Shown here: positions 31,730 through 39,708 of the stretch, piece by piece
Layout: each line of letters starts with the position of its first letter
How positions within the stretch are numbered: the stretch's first letter is position 1
Source: Palsa-1447 sp964414785
GTDB lineage: Bacteria; Verrucomicrobiota; Verrucomicrobiia; Opitutales; Opitutaceae
Assembly (NCBI GenBank): GCA_964414785.1
Contig: CAYPXZ010000017.1
Coordinates: forward strand, 1-64,000
Direction: 5' to 3'
DNA: 64,000 bases
The notes under the pieces: generated by a model
What the model saw: the letters and a program-made list of their open reading frames with translations, nothing else
Told to the model about the DNA's origin: nothing
The model's database searches: none
Position numbers and translations under genes: made by a program

Positions 31730-34180
31730 TTGGCGCAACGGGCCGGTCCTGTAGGATGGCATCCCCTGAAAACCCCGGTCATTGCCACCCTAGGGTTCAT
31801 CGCGGCCGCGCTCGCGGCGCAGAGCCCGCAACTGAGTGCAGCGGAAAAGCCGCCCCTGGACCTGGTCCATGAGGCGTGGCCCTCCGAATGGATCACGTGC
31901 CCGGGCGCCGTCGCCCGCAACCCCGGGGTCTACCATTTCAGGAAGACGCTCGCGCTGCGCGCCGGCGCGGCGCACTACGTGATCCGCGTCTCCGCCGACA
32001 ACCGGTTCACCCTCTTCGTGAACGGCACCCGCGTCGGCGACGGCCCCTCGCGCGGGGATCTCGACCACTGGCGGTACGAGACCTACGACATCGCGGGGTT
32101 CCTCAAGCCGGGCGCCAACACGATCGCCGCGACCGTCTGGAACTACGGCGCCCTGGCTCCGACGGCCCAGATGAGCGACCAGACCGGGTTCCTCGTGCAG
32201 GGCGAGACGCTCCTCGAATCCGAGGCCGACACGAACCCGACGTGGGAGGCCCGCGAGGAGCCGGCCCAGGGGTTCCTCGCCATCAATCCCGCAGACCTGC
32301 CGAACTACTACGCCGCGAGCCCCGGGGAATTCCTGGACGGGGAGCGCTACGACTGGGGCTGGCAGGGCTCCACCTCGGGCTGGAGGCAGGCGATCACCGT
32401 AGGCACGGGAGAACCCGGCCGGTACCCGAAGGCGACCCCCGCCGGGACGGGATCCGGCGTCAACCGCTGGTTCCTCGTGAAGGACCCTCTTCCGCCCATG
32501 GAGTACACCGAGATCCCGGTCGGCACGGTGGTCCGAGTGGAGGGGCTGGCGGGCCTTTCGGGCCTTCCCGCAACCATTCCCGCGCACACCCTCGCAAAGA
32601 TCCTCTTTGACCGGGGCACCATGGCGACGGCGTATCCGGAGCTGCTGCTAAGCGGCGGCAAGGGCGCCTCCCTGCGGGTGACGTACGCCGAGGCGCTCGT
32701 CGACTCCAAGGGACAGAAGGGGAACAGGAACGAGGTCGCGAACCGCAGGATCCTCGGGCTCACCGACACGCTCTCGGTCGACGGCGGGAAGGGCCGCCGG
32801 TGGGAGCCCCTCTACTGGCGCACGTGGCGCTACCTCCAGGTCGAGGTCCAGACGAACGGCGAGGCGCTCGCCGTCGAGTCGCTGCGGGCGCACTTCACCG
32901 CCTACCCCTTCAGGGAGCGCGCCTCGGTCAGCGCGAGCGACCCGGCCATCGCGAGGATCTGGGACATCGGCACAAGGACCGCGCGGCTCAACGCGCACGA
33001 GACCTACATGGACTGCCCCTATTGGGAGCAGCTCCAGTACATCGGCGACACGCGCATCCAGGCGCTCATCTCCTACGTGGAGTTCGGCGACGACCGGCTC
33101 GCCCGCCAGGCGCTCGACGCGTACGACCAGTCCCGCATCTCCGAGGGCCTGACGCAGAGCCGCTACCCGAGCGCGCTCAACCAGGTGATCCCCACCTTCT
33201 CGCTCTACTGGATCGGGATGATCCACGACTACTGGATGTACCGGCCCGACAGCGGGCCCCTGCCCGACTGGGTGGCCCACACGAGGTCCGTCATCGACTG
33301 GTATGCGCGCCACCAGAGGAAGGACGGGCTCTTCGGGATCATGCCCTGGTGGAACTTCGGGGACTGGACCCGCGACTTCGACTTCGGCGTCCCGCCCCAG
33401 GACAAGGACGGCGGGTCCGCGCTCCTCTCGCTCAACTACATGGCGGCCCTAGGCGACGCGGCGGACCTTGAGGCGTATGTGCGCAACCCGGGCCTTGCGC
33501 TCGCCTACCGCGCGCGGGCGAAGGCGATCGGCGAGGCGGTCTTTCGCGTGTGCTGGGACAAGGAGCGGGGGCTCCTGGCCGACACGCCCGCGCACACCCA
33601 CTTTAGCGAGCAGACGAACGCGATGGGGGTCCTTCTCGACGTCGTCCCGAAGGACTACCAGGCGAGTGTCATGGGTTCCGTCATGGACCACCGGGCCGGG
33701 GGCGGCCCCCTTCCCTCCCCGGGGGAGTTCTCCCCAGCGAGCATCTACTTCCGATTCTACGTGGCCCGCGCGCTCGACCACGCCGGGCTCTCCGACGCGT
33801 ACCTCGGCACCCTGGGGCCCTGGCGCGGCATGCTCGACCTGGGGCTAACAACCTGGGCCGAGACGGCCGAGCCCACGCGATCGGACGACCACGCCTGGAG
33901 CGCCCACCCGAACTTCGACCTCCTGACGCTTGTCGCGGGCATCAAGCCCTCGGCGCCGGGCTTCAGGGCCGTGTCGGTCGCGCCGCACCTGGGCACGCTT
34001 ACGGAGCTAAAGGCGACGATGGCGCATCCCTACGGGGACGTGACCGCCCACTACTGGCAGGGCCCGGGGGTCTGGAATTTCGACATCACGCTCCCGCCGG
34101 GGCTTTCAGGGTCCTTCCGGTGGGCCGGGGACACGGCGCCCCTCGAGGAGGGGCCGAACCACCTTCAGTTCAAGCGCTGA
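31730..34180 (+). CDS. GH78-like alpha-L-rhamnosidase, secreted
   Basis: 816 residues as framed from a TTG at 31730; the likely signal peptide begins with KTPVIATLGFIAAALAA, so a rarer start at 31766 (CTG) is possible, and no ATG is in frame. Residues 60-240 form N-terminal beta-sandwich domains (YVIRVSADNRFTLFVNG). An (alpha/alpha)6 catalytic barrel follows, with HETYMDCPYWEQLQYIGDTR near 425-445. In GH78 the DCPxRxE region holds the general acid; here the pattern is D-C-P-x-W-E, so the assignment is looser. The C-terminal domain ends with a beta-sandwich. It would release terminal L-rhamnose from polysaccharides or glycosides outside the cell. Confidence 0.82.
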   Translation: MAQRAGPVGWHPLKTPVIATLGFIAAALAAQSPQLSAAEKPPLDLVHEAWPSEWITCPGAVARNPGVYHFRKTLALRAGAAHYVIRVSADNRFTLFVNGTRVGDGPSRGDLDHWRYETYDIAGFLKPGANTIAATVWNYGALAPTAQMSDQTGFLVQGETLLESEADTNPTWEAREEPAQGFLAINPADLPNYYAASPGEFLDGERYDWGWQGSTSGWRQAITVGTGEPGRYPKATPAGTGSGVNRWFLVKDPLPPMEYTEIPVGTVVRVEGLAGLSGLPATIPAHTLAKILFDRGTMATAYPELLLSGGKGASLRVTYAEALVDSKGQKGNRNEVANRRILGLTDTLSVDGGKGRRWEPLYWRTWRYLQVEVQTNGEALAVESLRAHFTAYPFRERASVSASDPAIARIWDIGTRTARLNAHETYMDCPYWEQLQYIGDTRIQALISYVEFGDDRLARQALDAYDQSRISEGLTQSRYPSALNQVIPTFSLYWIGMIHDYWMYRPDSGPLPDWVAHTRSVIDWYARHQRKDGLFGIMPWWNFGDWTRDFDFGVPPQDKDGGSALLSLNYMAALGDAADLEAYVRNPGLALAYRARAKAIGEAVFRVCWDKERGLLADTPAHTHFSEQTNAMGVLLDVVPKDYQASVMGSVMDHRAGGGPLPSPGEFSPASIYFRFYVARALDHAGLSDAYLGTLGPWRGMLDLGLTTWAETAEPTRSDDHAWSAHPNFDLLTLVAGIKPSAPGFRAVSVAPHLGTLTELKATMAHPYGDVTAHYWQGPGVWNFDITLPPGLSGSFRWAGDTAPLEEGPNHLQFKR

Positions 34181-34589
34181 AGATCTCGCCGGGCTGGAAG
34201 AAGCGAGCGAGCTCGATCTTCGCGTTCGCGACGCTGTCGGAGGCGTGGACGACGTTTCGCATCATCTCCGTTCCGAAGTCGCCGCGGATAGTCCCCTTGG
34301 CCGCCCTGCGCGAATCCGTGGGCCCGAGCAGGTCCCTGACGCGGCTGACGACCGACTGTCCCTGGAGCGCCATGACGACGACAGGCCGCGAGCTCATGAA
34401 CTTCTCGATCTCCGGGTAGAAGGGCATGTCCGCCACGTGGGCGTAGTGCTCGCGCAGGATCGCCGGCGTCAGCTGCGTCATCTTGCACGCCACGATTGAG
34501 AACCCCGCCTTTTCGAAGCGATCGAGCACGTTGCCCACGTGGTGCTTCTCCATGCAGTCAGGCTTAAAGATGATCAGGGTCTTCTCCAT
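34170..34589 (-). CDS. ndk: Nucleoside-diphosphate kinase
   Basis: 139 residues, the normal Ndk length. MEKTLIIFKPDCMEK is the N-terminal strand with the conserved lysine, and the phosphorylated active-site histidine is in NVVHASDS near 116. FMSSRPVVVMALQG and GPTDSRRAAKGTIRGDFG are also characteristic. It transfers phosphate between nucleoside di- and triphosphates in the cytoplasm. Its end overlaps the end of the convergent GH78 gene by 11 bases (34170-34180), so both stop codons lie inside the other gene. Confidence 0.97.
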   Translation of the reverse strand: MEKTLIIFKPDCMEKHHVGNVLDRFEKAGFSIVACKMTQLTPAILREHYAHVADMPFYPEIEKFMSSRPVVVMALQGQSVVSRVRDLLGPTDSRRAAKGTIRGDFGTEMMRNVVHASDSVANAKIELARFFQPGEIFSA

Positions 34590-34643
34590 AGGAAGGGAAG
34601 ACCATAGGGAAGCCCCCGTCGATGGAAAGCACGTTTTTGGCCG

Positions 34644-35567
34644 TCAGGCCTCGTTCTTCTCCAAGGCAAGCGCCTGGTACAGAGCATCCTCCAGATTCGG
34701 GTACCGGAAGGGGTAGCCCGAGCGCACGAGCTTGACCGGGACGACGTGCGCGCTCGCAAGGAGCGCCTCGTCCGCCATCTTCCCGAAAAGGAGCCTGAGG
34801 GCGACGCGCGGGATCGGCATCGGCAGCTGGTGGCCGTAGATGCGGCCCAGGGCGCGCGTGAATCCCGCGTTCATGACCGAGGTCGGCGAGGCGACGTTCA
34901 CCGGCCCGGAAAGCTCGGGCCTAGTGAGCGCGAAGCGGATGGCGCCCACCGCGTCCTCAAGCTCGATCCAGCTCATCCACTGGCGGCCCGTGCCTAGCGA
35001 GCAGCCGAGCCCCGCCTTGTAGTAGGGGACGACCCGGTGCAGGAACCCGCCCTGCCCCGAGAGGACGACGCCAAACCTAAGGCACACGACGCGGGCGCCG
35101 GACTCGGCCGCGGTCAGGGCGGCGCCCTCCCAGTCGCGGCACAGGTCCGCGAGGAAGCCGTTGCCCGGCCCGCTCGACTCGGTGAGCTCCAGGTTGCCGC
35201 GGTCGCCGTAGATGCCGGTGGCCGACGCGCTCACGAAGACTCCGGGCCGCTTGGAGGATCCGCCGGAGGCGGTGTCGAAGATCTTCGCCAGGGTCTGGGT
35301 CGTGTCGATCCGGCTGCTGCGGATTTCGTTCCTGCGCTTGGCGGTCCAGCGCGAGGCCCCCAGGTCCGCGCCGCAGAGGTTGATGACCGCGTCCGCCTGG
35401 CGGCAGGCATCGAGCGGCGCCTCGCCCGCCGTCGGGTACCAGGACAGCTCGTCCTGCGCCGCGTCGGCGCGCCTGACCATCCGGATGACCTCGTGCCCGT
35501 CCGCCCGAAGCGCCGACGCGACCGCGCGGCCGATCAACCCAGAAGCTCCGGCAATGAGGATCTTCAT
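34644..35567 (-). CDS. TIGR01777-family (SDR39U1-like) nucleotide-sugar-epimerase-like protein
   Basis: 307 residues from the ATG at 35565-35567, chosen because it starts the Rossmann strand MKILIAGASGLIG with the G-x-x-G-x-x-G nucleotide loop. Further family features are INLCGADLGASRWTAKRRNEI, SASATGIYGDRG (the tyrosine of the YxxxK type is in GIYG), RFGVVLSGQGG and the C-terminal DUF1731-type segment PRVALRLLFGKMADEALLASAHVVP. The family binds NAD(P) and has no agreed reaction; some links to cell division inhibition are reported for E. coli YfcH. It is followed at 34589 by ndk on the same strand. Confidence 0.88.
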   Translation of the reverse strand: MKILIAGASGLIGRAVASALRADGHEVIRMVRRADAAQDELSWYPTAGEAPLDACRQADAVINLCGADLGASRWTAKRRNEIRSSRIDTTQTLAKIFDTASGGSSKRPGVFVSASATGIYGDRGNLELTESSGPGNGFLADLCRDWEGAALTAAESGARVVCLRFGVVLSGQGGFLHRVVPYYKAGLGCSLGTGRQWMSWIELEDAVGAIRFALTRPELSGPVNVASPTSVMNAGFTRALGRIYGHQLPMPIPRVALRLLFGKMADEALLASAHVVPVKLVRSGYPFRYPNLEDALYQALALEKNEA

Positions 35568-35633
35568 GCCGCAGGTCGTGCCGTCATTTGGCCCATGGGC
35601 CAATCCCAATTGAGCCCCGAAATAGGGCAAGCG

Positions 35634-37094
35634 TCATCCGTGGGGGTTTCCACGTAGGGCGCCGTAGGCCCGAAGGGCGGCCGCCCGCGCGGTCGCGTGG
35701 TCGACCATGGGCCGGGGATACGTGTCCCCGAGCCTCACCCCGGCCGCCGCCAGCACGGGTGCGGGCGCCTGCCAGGGCGCCTGGAGGAACTCGTCCGGCA
35801 CCGCCGCAAGCTCCGGGAGCCACCGGCGCACGTAGGAGCCCTGAGGGTCAAACCGCTCGCCCTGGCGCACCGGGGCAAAGATCCGGAAGTACGGGGCCGC
35901 GTCCGCGCCGCAGCCCGCGCTCCACTGCCACCCGAGGGTGTTGTTCGCCAAGTCGGCGTCGACAAGCGTGTTCCAGAACCACCTGGCCCCATGGATCCAT
36001 GGGAGGCGCAGGTGCTTGACGAGGAAGGAGGCGGCCACCATGCGGACCCGGTTGTGCATCCAGCCGGTCTTCCAGAGCTGCCTCATCCCCGCGTCGACGA
36101 TCGGATAGCCCGTGAGCCCGCGCTGCCAGGCCCGGAGAATCCTGTCAGCCGGGTCCGTGGCCCAGGGAAACCTCGCAAAGCCGGGGCGAAGGGGCTCCTC
36201 GGGCGTCCGCGGAAAATGAACGAGCAGGTGCTGCGCGAACTCCCTCCATCCGATCTCGCGCAGGAACGCCCCTGCCCCTTCGCTGGGCGGGAACGCCCCC
36301 GAGTCCGCCGAAAGCGCCTTGACCGCGGCCCAGACCTGCCGCGGGCCGACCTCCCCGAAATGCAGCCACGGCGAAAGCATCGAGGTCTGGTCGACGGCCG
36401 GGCTGTCGCGGCCCCCGGCGTACGAGGCGAGTGCGCCCGACACGAAGCGCCTGAGCCGGCGCGCCCCCTCCTTCTCGCCCGGCTTCCACGCCCGCGCGAG
36501 GCCCTCGGTCCAATCCCCTTTGGGGAGAAGCCCAAGGTCCGACACCCTGAGCGACCGGGGCCAAACGGGAACACGGACAGAGAAGGCGTTCCTCCCGAGC
36601 ACGACCGGGGGATCCACCGGCAATTGGACGCAGTGCCTCCAGAAGGGCGTGAAGACCTGGAAGGGGCCGCCCTGCCGGTTAGCCACGCGCTCGGGTTCGA
36701 AGAGGAGGGCGCTGTTGAAGGCGCGCGCCTCGATGCCCCTGGCCGCAAGCGACGCCTCGACCGCCCGGTCGCGAGCCCGCGCGGCCGGCTCGGTGCGCCG
36801 GTTCCAATACACGGCGCCGGCGCCCGTTTCCCCTGCGAGCCTGCGGAGGACCCGCGACGACTCGCCCCGGGCGACCACAAGGCGGGTGCCCTTCTCGCGC
36901 AGCGACCTGTCAAGGCACAGGAGCGAATGGTGGAGCCACCAGCGGGATGCCTCCCCGGGCGCCCAGGCTCCCTCACCCTCCTCGTCCCAGATGAAGGCGA
37001 CCACGACCGGGCCCCCGCGAAGGGCCGCCGCCGAGAGGGCCGCGTTGTCGCGAAGGCGCAGGTCCTGCCTGAGCCACACTATCGCAGGGGTCAC
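35634..37094 (-). CDS. phr: Deoxyribodipyrimidine photolyase (class I, FAD/antenna type)
   Basis: 486 residues. It starts with a GTG at 37092-37094 that overlaps the glgA stop (TGA at 37091-37093). The N-terminal half begins TPAIVWLRQDLRLRDNAALS, the antenna-cofactor Rossmann domain. The C-terminal half holds GLTGYPIVDAGMRQLWKTGWMHNRVRMVAASFLVK and LPWIHGARWFWNTLVDADLANNTLGWQW, the FAD-binding and DNA-contact region of class I photolyases. It repairs cyclobutane pyrimidine dimers using blue light. A longer frame extends far into glgA, but that part is the shadow of another gene. The C-terminus looks complete. Confidence 0.95.
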   Translation of the reverse strand: MTPAIVWLRQDLRLRDNAALSAAALRGGPVVVAFIWDEEGEGAWAPGEASRWWLHHSLLCLDRSLREKGTRLVVARGESSRVLRRLAGETGAGAVYWNRRTEPAARARDRAVEASLAARGIEARAFNSALLFEPERVANRQGGPFQVFTPFWRHCVQLPVDPPVVLGRNAFSVRVPVWPRSLRVSDLGLLPKGDWTEGLARAWKPGEKEGARRLRRFVSGALASYAGGRDSPAVDQTSMLSPWLHFGEVGPRQVWAAVKALSADSGAFPPSEGAGAFLREIGWREFAQHLLVHFPRTPEEPLRPGFARFPWATDPADRILRAWQRGLTGYPIVDAGMRQLWKTGWMHNRVRMVAASFLVKHLRLPWIHGARWFWNTLVDADLANNTLGWQWSAGCGADAAPYFRIFAPVRQGERFDPQGSYVRRWLPELAAVPDEFLQAPWQAPAPVLAAAGVRLGDTYPRPMVDHATARAAALRAYGALRGNPHG

Positions 37095-38533
37095 AGCGCG
37101 TCGCGGTAAAGCGCCTCGTAGGCCGCCGACGAGATCTTCCAGCTGAAGTCGCGGGCCATCCCGCGCTGCTGCACGGCCGCGAGCCGCACCTTGTCCTTGA
37201 AGAGCGCCTGGGCGCGCTCGAGCGCGTCGCGAAGGGACACGGCGTTCGGCTCGCACATGATTCCGGTGCCCTCTGCGGGATCCTCGTCGGCGTCGCGCAC
37301 GGTGTCGACCAGGCCGCCCACGCGGCTGACGATCGGCACGGTGCCGTACACCTGCGAGTACATCTGGTTGAGCCCGCAGGGCTCGAAGAGCGACGGCATC
37401 AGGAAGAAGTCGCTTCCGGCCTCGATCAGGTGGCTCATCGACTCGTCGTGCTTGGAGCACACGGAGACCCTTGCGGGGGCCGCTGCGGCGATCTTCGCGA
37501 GCGCCGCCTCCATGCGCCTGTCGCCCGCCCCGAGGATGACGAACCGGCTCTCGTGCTGAGTGAAGAAGTCCGCGTTCGCGATCACGAGATCGACCCCCTT
37601 CTGCTCCGTCAGGCGGCAGATCATCCCGTAGACCGGGCCCGCGAACGACGCGTCGAGCTTGCACTGCCTCAGCAGTTCACGGCGGCACGCGTTCTTGCCC
37701 GCCATGTCCTTCGCCGAGTACCGGGCCGGGATCAGCCGGTCGGTCGAGGGGTTCCACACCGCCGTCTCGACCCCGTTCAGGATGCCCGTCAGGTCGTCGA
37801 TGCGCGTCTGCACGACGCCCTCCAGCCCGCAGCCGAATTCCGGGGTCTGGATCTCCTTCGCGTAGCGGGGGCTGACGGTCGTGACGCGGTCCGCAAAGAG
37901 GATGCCCGCCTTAAGGAAGTTCACCTGGCCGTAGTACTCGAGGCCGTCCATGCTGAAGAGCTCGTCCGGCAGGTTCGTCCTCGCGAAGCACCCGGCCGAG
38001 AACAGTCCCTGGTACGCGATGTTGTGGATCGTAAAGACCGTCTTCATCGCGAGCGTCACGTCGAACCTGCGCTCCGCCTCGCGCAGGAGGAGCGGCATCA
38101 GGGCCGTCTGCCAGTCGTGCGTGTGGACGATGTCGGCCCCGATGTCCGCCAGGCGCATCGTCTCCACGACCGCCTTGCAGAAGAAGATGAACCGGTCCGA
38201 GTTGTCCTCGTAGTCCCGCTCCCCGTTTCCGTAGGGGTATTTCCTGTCGTAGAACTCGTCCCTGCAGACGAGGAAGACGGTGAGGTTCTTCCTCGGCGAG
38301 AACGCGAGCACGTCGCCCGAAAGGTACTGGTCGCCCATCTCGATCTTCAGCTTGAACCGGCGCTCGGCGCCGGCGGCAAGCGGGTGCGCGAGGGCGTCCC
38401 GGTAACCCGGCAGGAACACCGAAACCTCATGGCCCAGGTCCACCAGGGTGCCCGTCAGGGCCCCCACCGCGTCCGCGAGGCCCCCCGTCTTCATGTAGGG
38501 GTAGAGTTCGCTCGCCGCGTGGACGATCTTCAT
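37091..38533 (-). CDS. glgA: Glycogen synthase (ADP-glucose)
   Basis: 480 residues from the ATG at 38531-38533. The N-terminus MKIVHAASELYPYMKTGGLADAVGAL contains the ADP-glucose-binding K-x-G-G-L motif. DIVHTHDWQTAL, TIHNIAYQG and the GT5 C-terminal domain with GMICRLTEQKGVDL, LMPSLFEPCGLNQMYSQVYGTVPIV complete the GT-B fold, with the catalytic E in FEPCGLNQ. It extends alpha-1,4-glucan chains in the cytoplasm. The photolyase gene overlaps its end by three bases, so the two are co-transcribed. Pairing glycogen metabolism with photorepair is unusual but may only reflect gene order. Confidence 0.97.
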   Translation of the reverse strand: MKIVHAASELYPYMKTGGLADAVGALTGTLVDLGHEVSVFLPGYRDALAHPLAAGAERRFKLKIEMGDQYLSGDVLAFSPRKNLTVFLVCRDEFYDRKYPYGNGERDYEDNSDRFIFFCKAVVETMRLADIGADIVHTHDWQTALMPLLLREAERRFDVTLAMKTVFTIHNIAYQGLFSAGCFARTNLPDELFSMDGLEYYGQVNFLKAGILFADRVTTVSPRYAKEIQTPEFGCGLEGVVQTRIDDLTGILNGVETAVWNPSTDRLIPARYSAKDMAGKNACRRELLRQCKLDASFAGPVYGMICRLTEQKGVDLVIANADFFTQHESRFVILGAGDRRMEAALAKIAAAAPARVSVCSKHDESMSHLIEAGSDFFLMPSLFEPCGLNQMYSQVYGTVPIVSRVGGLVDTVRDADEDPAEGTGIMCEPNAVSLRDALERAQALFKDKVRLAAVQQRGMARDFSWKISSAAYEALYRDAL

Positions 38534-39048
38534 GGGGTTACAGCTGGCGGCCTGACGCGGCCGCCCGACCCGTGCCCGATTTCGATTTTGAAAGGGGCCC
38601 CCGCGAACGCACACCAGGCAGCCCGTTGGAAGAATGGGAATTGGACACCGGACAGTGAACCTACCCCAAGGTATTGATCATTGTCCAGACGGTTGAGGCC
38701 GCCGCATAAGGCCGTCAGCCGGAGGAGACATCCATACCCGGGCGGCCCGGCGGACGTGCCCTCGTAACCGCCTAGAATTGGGCCGTTTCAGAGCGCGGGA
38801 CAGGCGCCGCCCCGACACTCACTCCTGCCCGTTAAGCCCAGGGGTCCAAGAGCCGCCGGAAGCCGGAGCGGGACGTCGGCCCAACGCCCGGGAGTGGCCC
38901 CGGAGCGGCAAGCCCGAAGGGGCCCTTTGGATACCGTGCTCATTCGAACATAACTATCTGATGTCCAAGCACTATCGATGAACCTTTCTCAAAATACCTG
39001 CATTTGTGCCGATTCAGTCGCTGCGGGGTTCCACCGCCTCCACCCCAT
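38534..39048. other. Intergenic region without a recognisable gene
   Basis: About 515 bases of high GC lie between the divergent glgA and truncated response regulator genes. No open frame has a family pattern. The stretch at 38930-38970 (ATTCGAACATAACT) is AT-richer and could hold a promoter for the response regulator. Nothing else is seen. Confidence 0.4.
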
Positions 39049-39660
39049 ATGTGGGTCCTCCTTGGCGAAGATAACAACATCTCTCGCGAACTACCGCGTC
39101 GGATAATCGAATCGGACTCCGTACACGTCGTCGCGCCTGCACAGGACGGCGTGGAGGCGTGGGGATTGCTCAGCGACGCCGCCAATGAATTCGACGTCTG
39201 CATATTCGACATTTTCATGCCGAAACTCAACGGGCTCCTTCTTCTTGAGAAGGAGAAGAGCGCGAACGGGGTGTTCGAGGATCCCACGGTCGTCTGCGAG
39301 CGCCTCGGGATCGACGCCTCCACGCCGCGCTCCATGCTCGAATTCCTTTCAAACGATGTGGTCGATTGGTGCGCCGCGATGCGCGAGGTGCGCGGCGTCG
39401 CCGAAGCCGAGACCCTCCTCATCCGGTGCCTCGGCATCCACGGCTCCTGCCTCAACCTGGGCACTACCAGCGCGGCCCTCCTGTTTGAGGGGATCGCGGC
39501 CAAGCTTGAGGTCTACATGGCGCACGGCCCTGGGGCACGCGAGCCGTTCAGCCCACATCTCGTGTCCACGCAACTCGAAGATCTGGAGCGCGAAATGCGC
39601 CAAATCGGGGACCGGTCCGCCGTTTTCCGCGTAATCGGCTCGCCAATTTGGCCGTATTGA
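39049..39660 (+). CDS. Response regulator with truncated receiver fused to an HPt-like domain
   Basis: 203 residues from the ATG at 39049; upstream codons to 39004 are also open. Residues 1-65 are the first half of a receiver: VLLGEDNNISRELPRRIIESD, then DVCIFDIFMPKLNGL with the phospho-acceptor Asp. After LLLLEKEKSANG the sequence jumps to VFEDPTVVCERLGIDASTP. The missing part of about 50 residues would carry the conserved Thr/Ser and Lys of a receiver. The C-terminal 130 residues are mostly helical and resemble the output half of related response regulators. The gene is intact as an open frame, so either it is a decaying regulator or a working fusion. No kinase is adjacent. Confidence 0.6.
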   Translation: MWVLLGEDNNISRELPRRIIESDSVHVVAPAQDGVEAWGLLSDAANEFDVCIFDIFMPKLNGLLLLEKEKSANGVFEDPTVVCERLGIDASTPRSMLEFLSNDVVDWCAAMREVRGVAEAETLLIRCLGIHGSCLNLGTTSAALLFEGIAAKLEVYMAHGPGAREPFSPHLVSTQLEDLEREMRQIGDRSAVFRVIGSPIWPY

Positions 39661-39708
39661 GGGATGTTGGCGGCGGTTGACTCGCTGTTCGCGGGTCCCG
39701 TCTAGTAA

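Noticed and set aside
35634..37664. Extending the photolyase to 37664
   Set aside because: The extra 190 residues read through glgA in another frame and are Arg/Gly-rich; the GTG at 37092-37094 starts the typical photolyase N-terminus.
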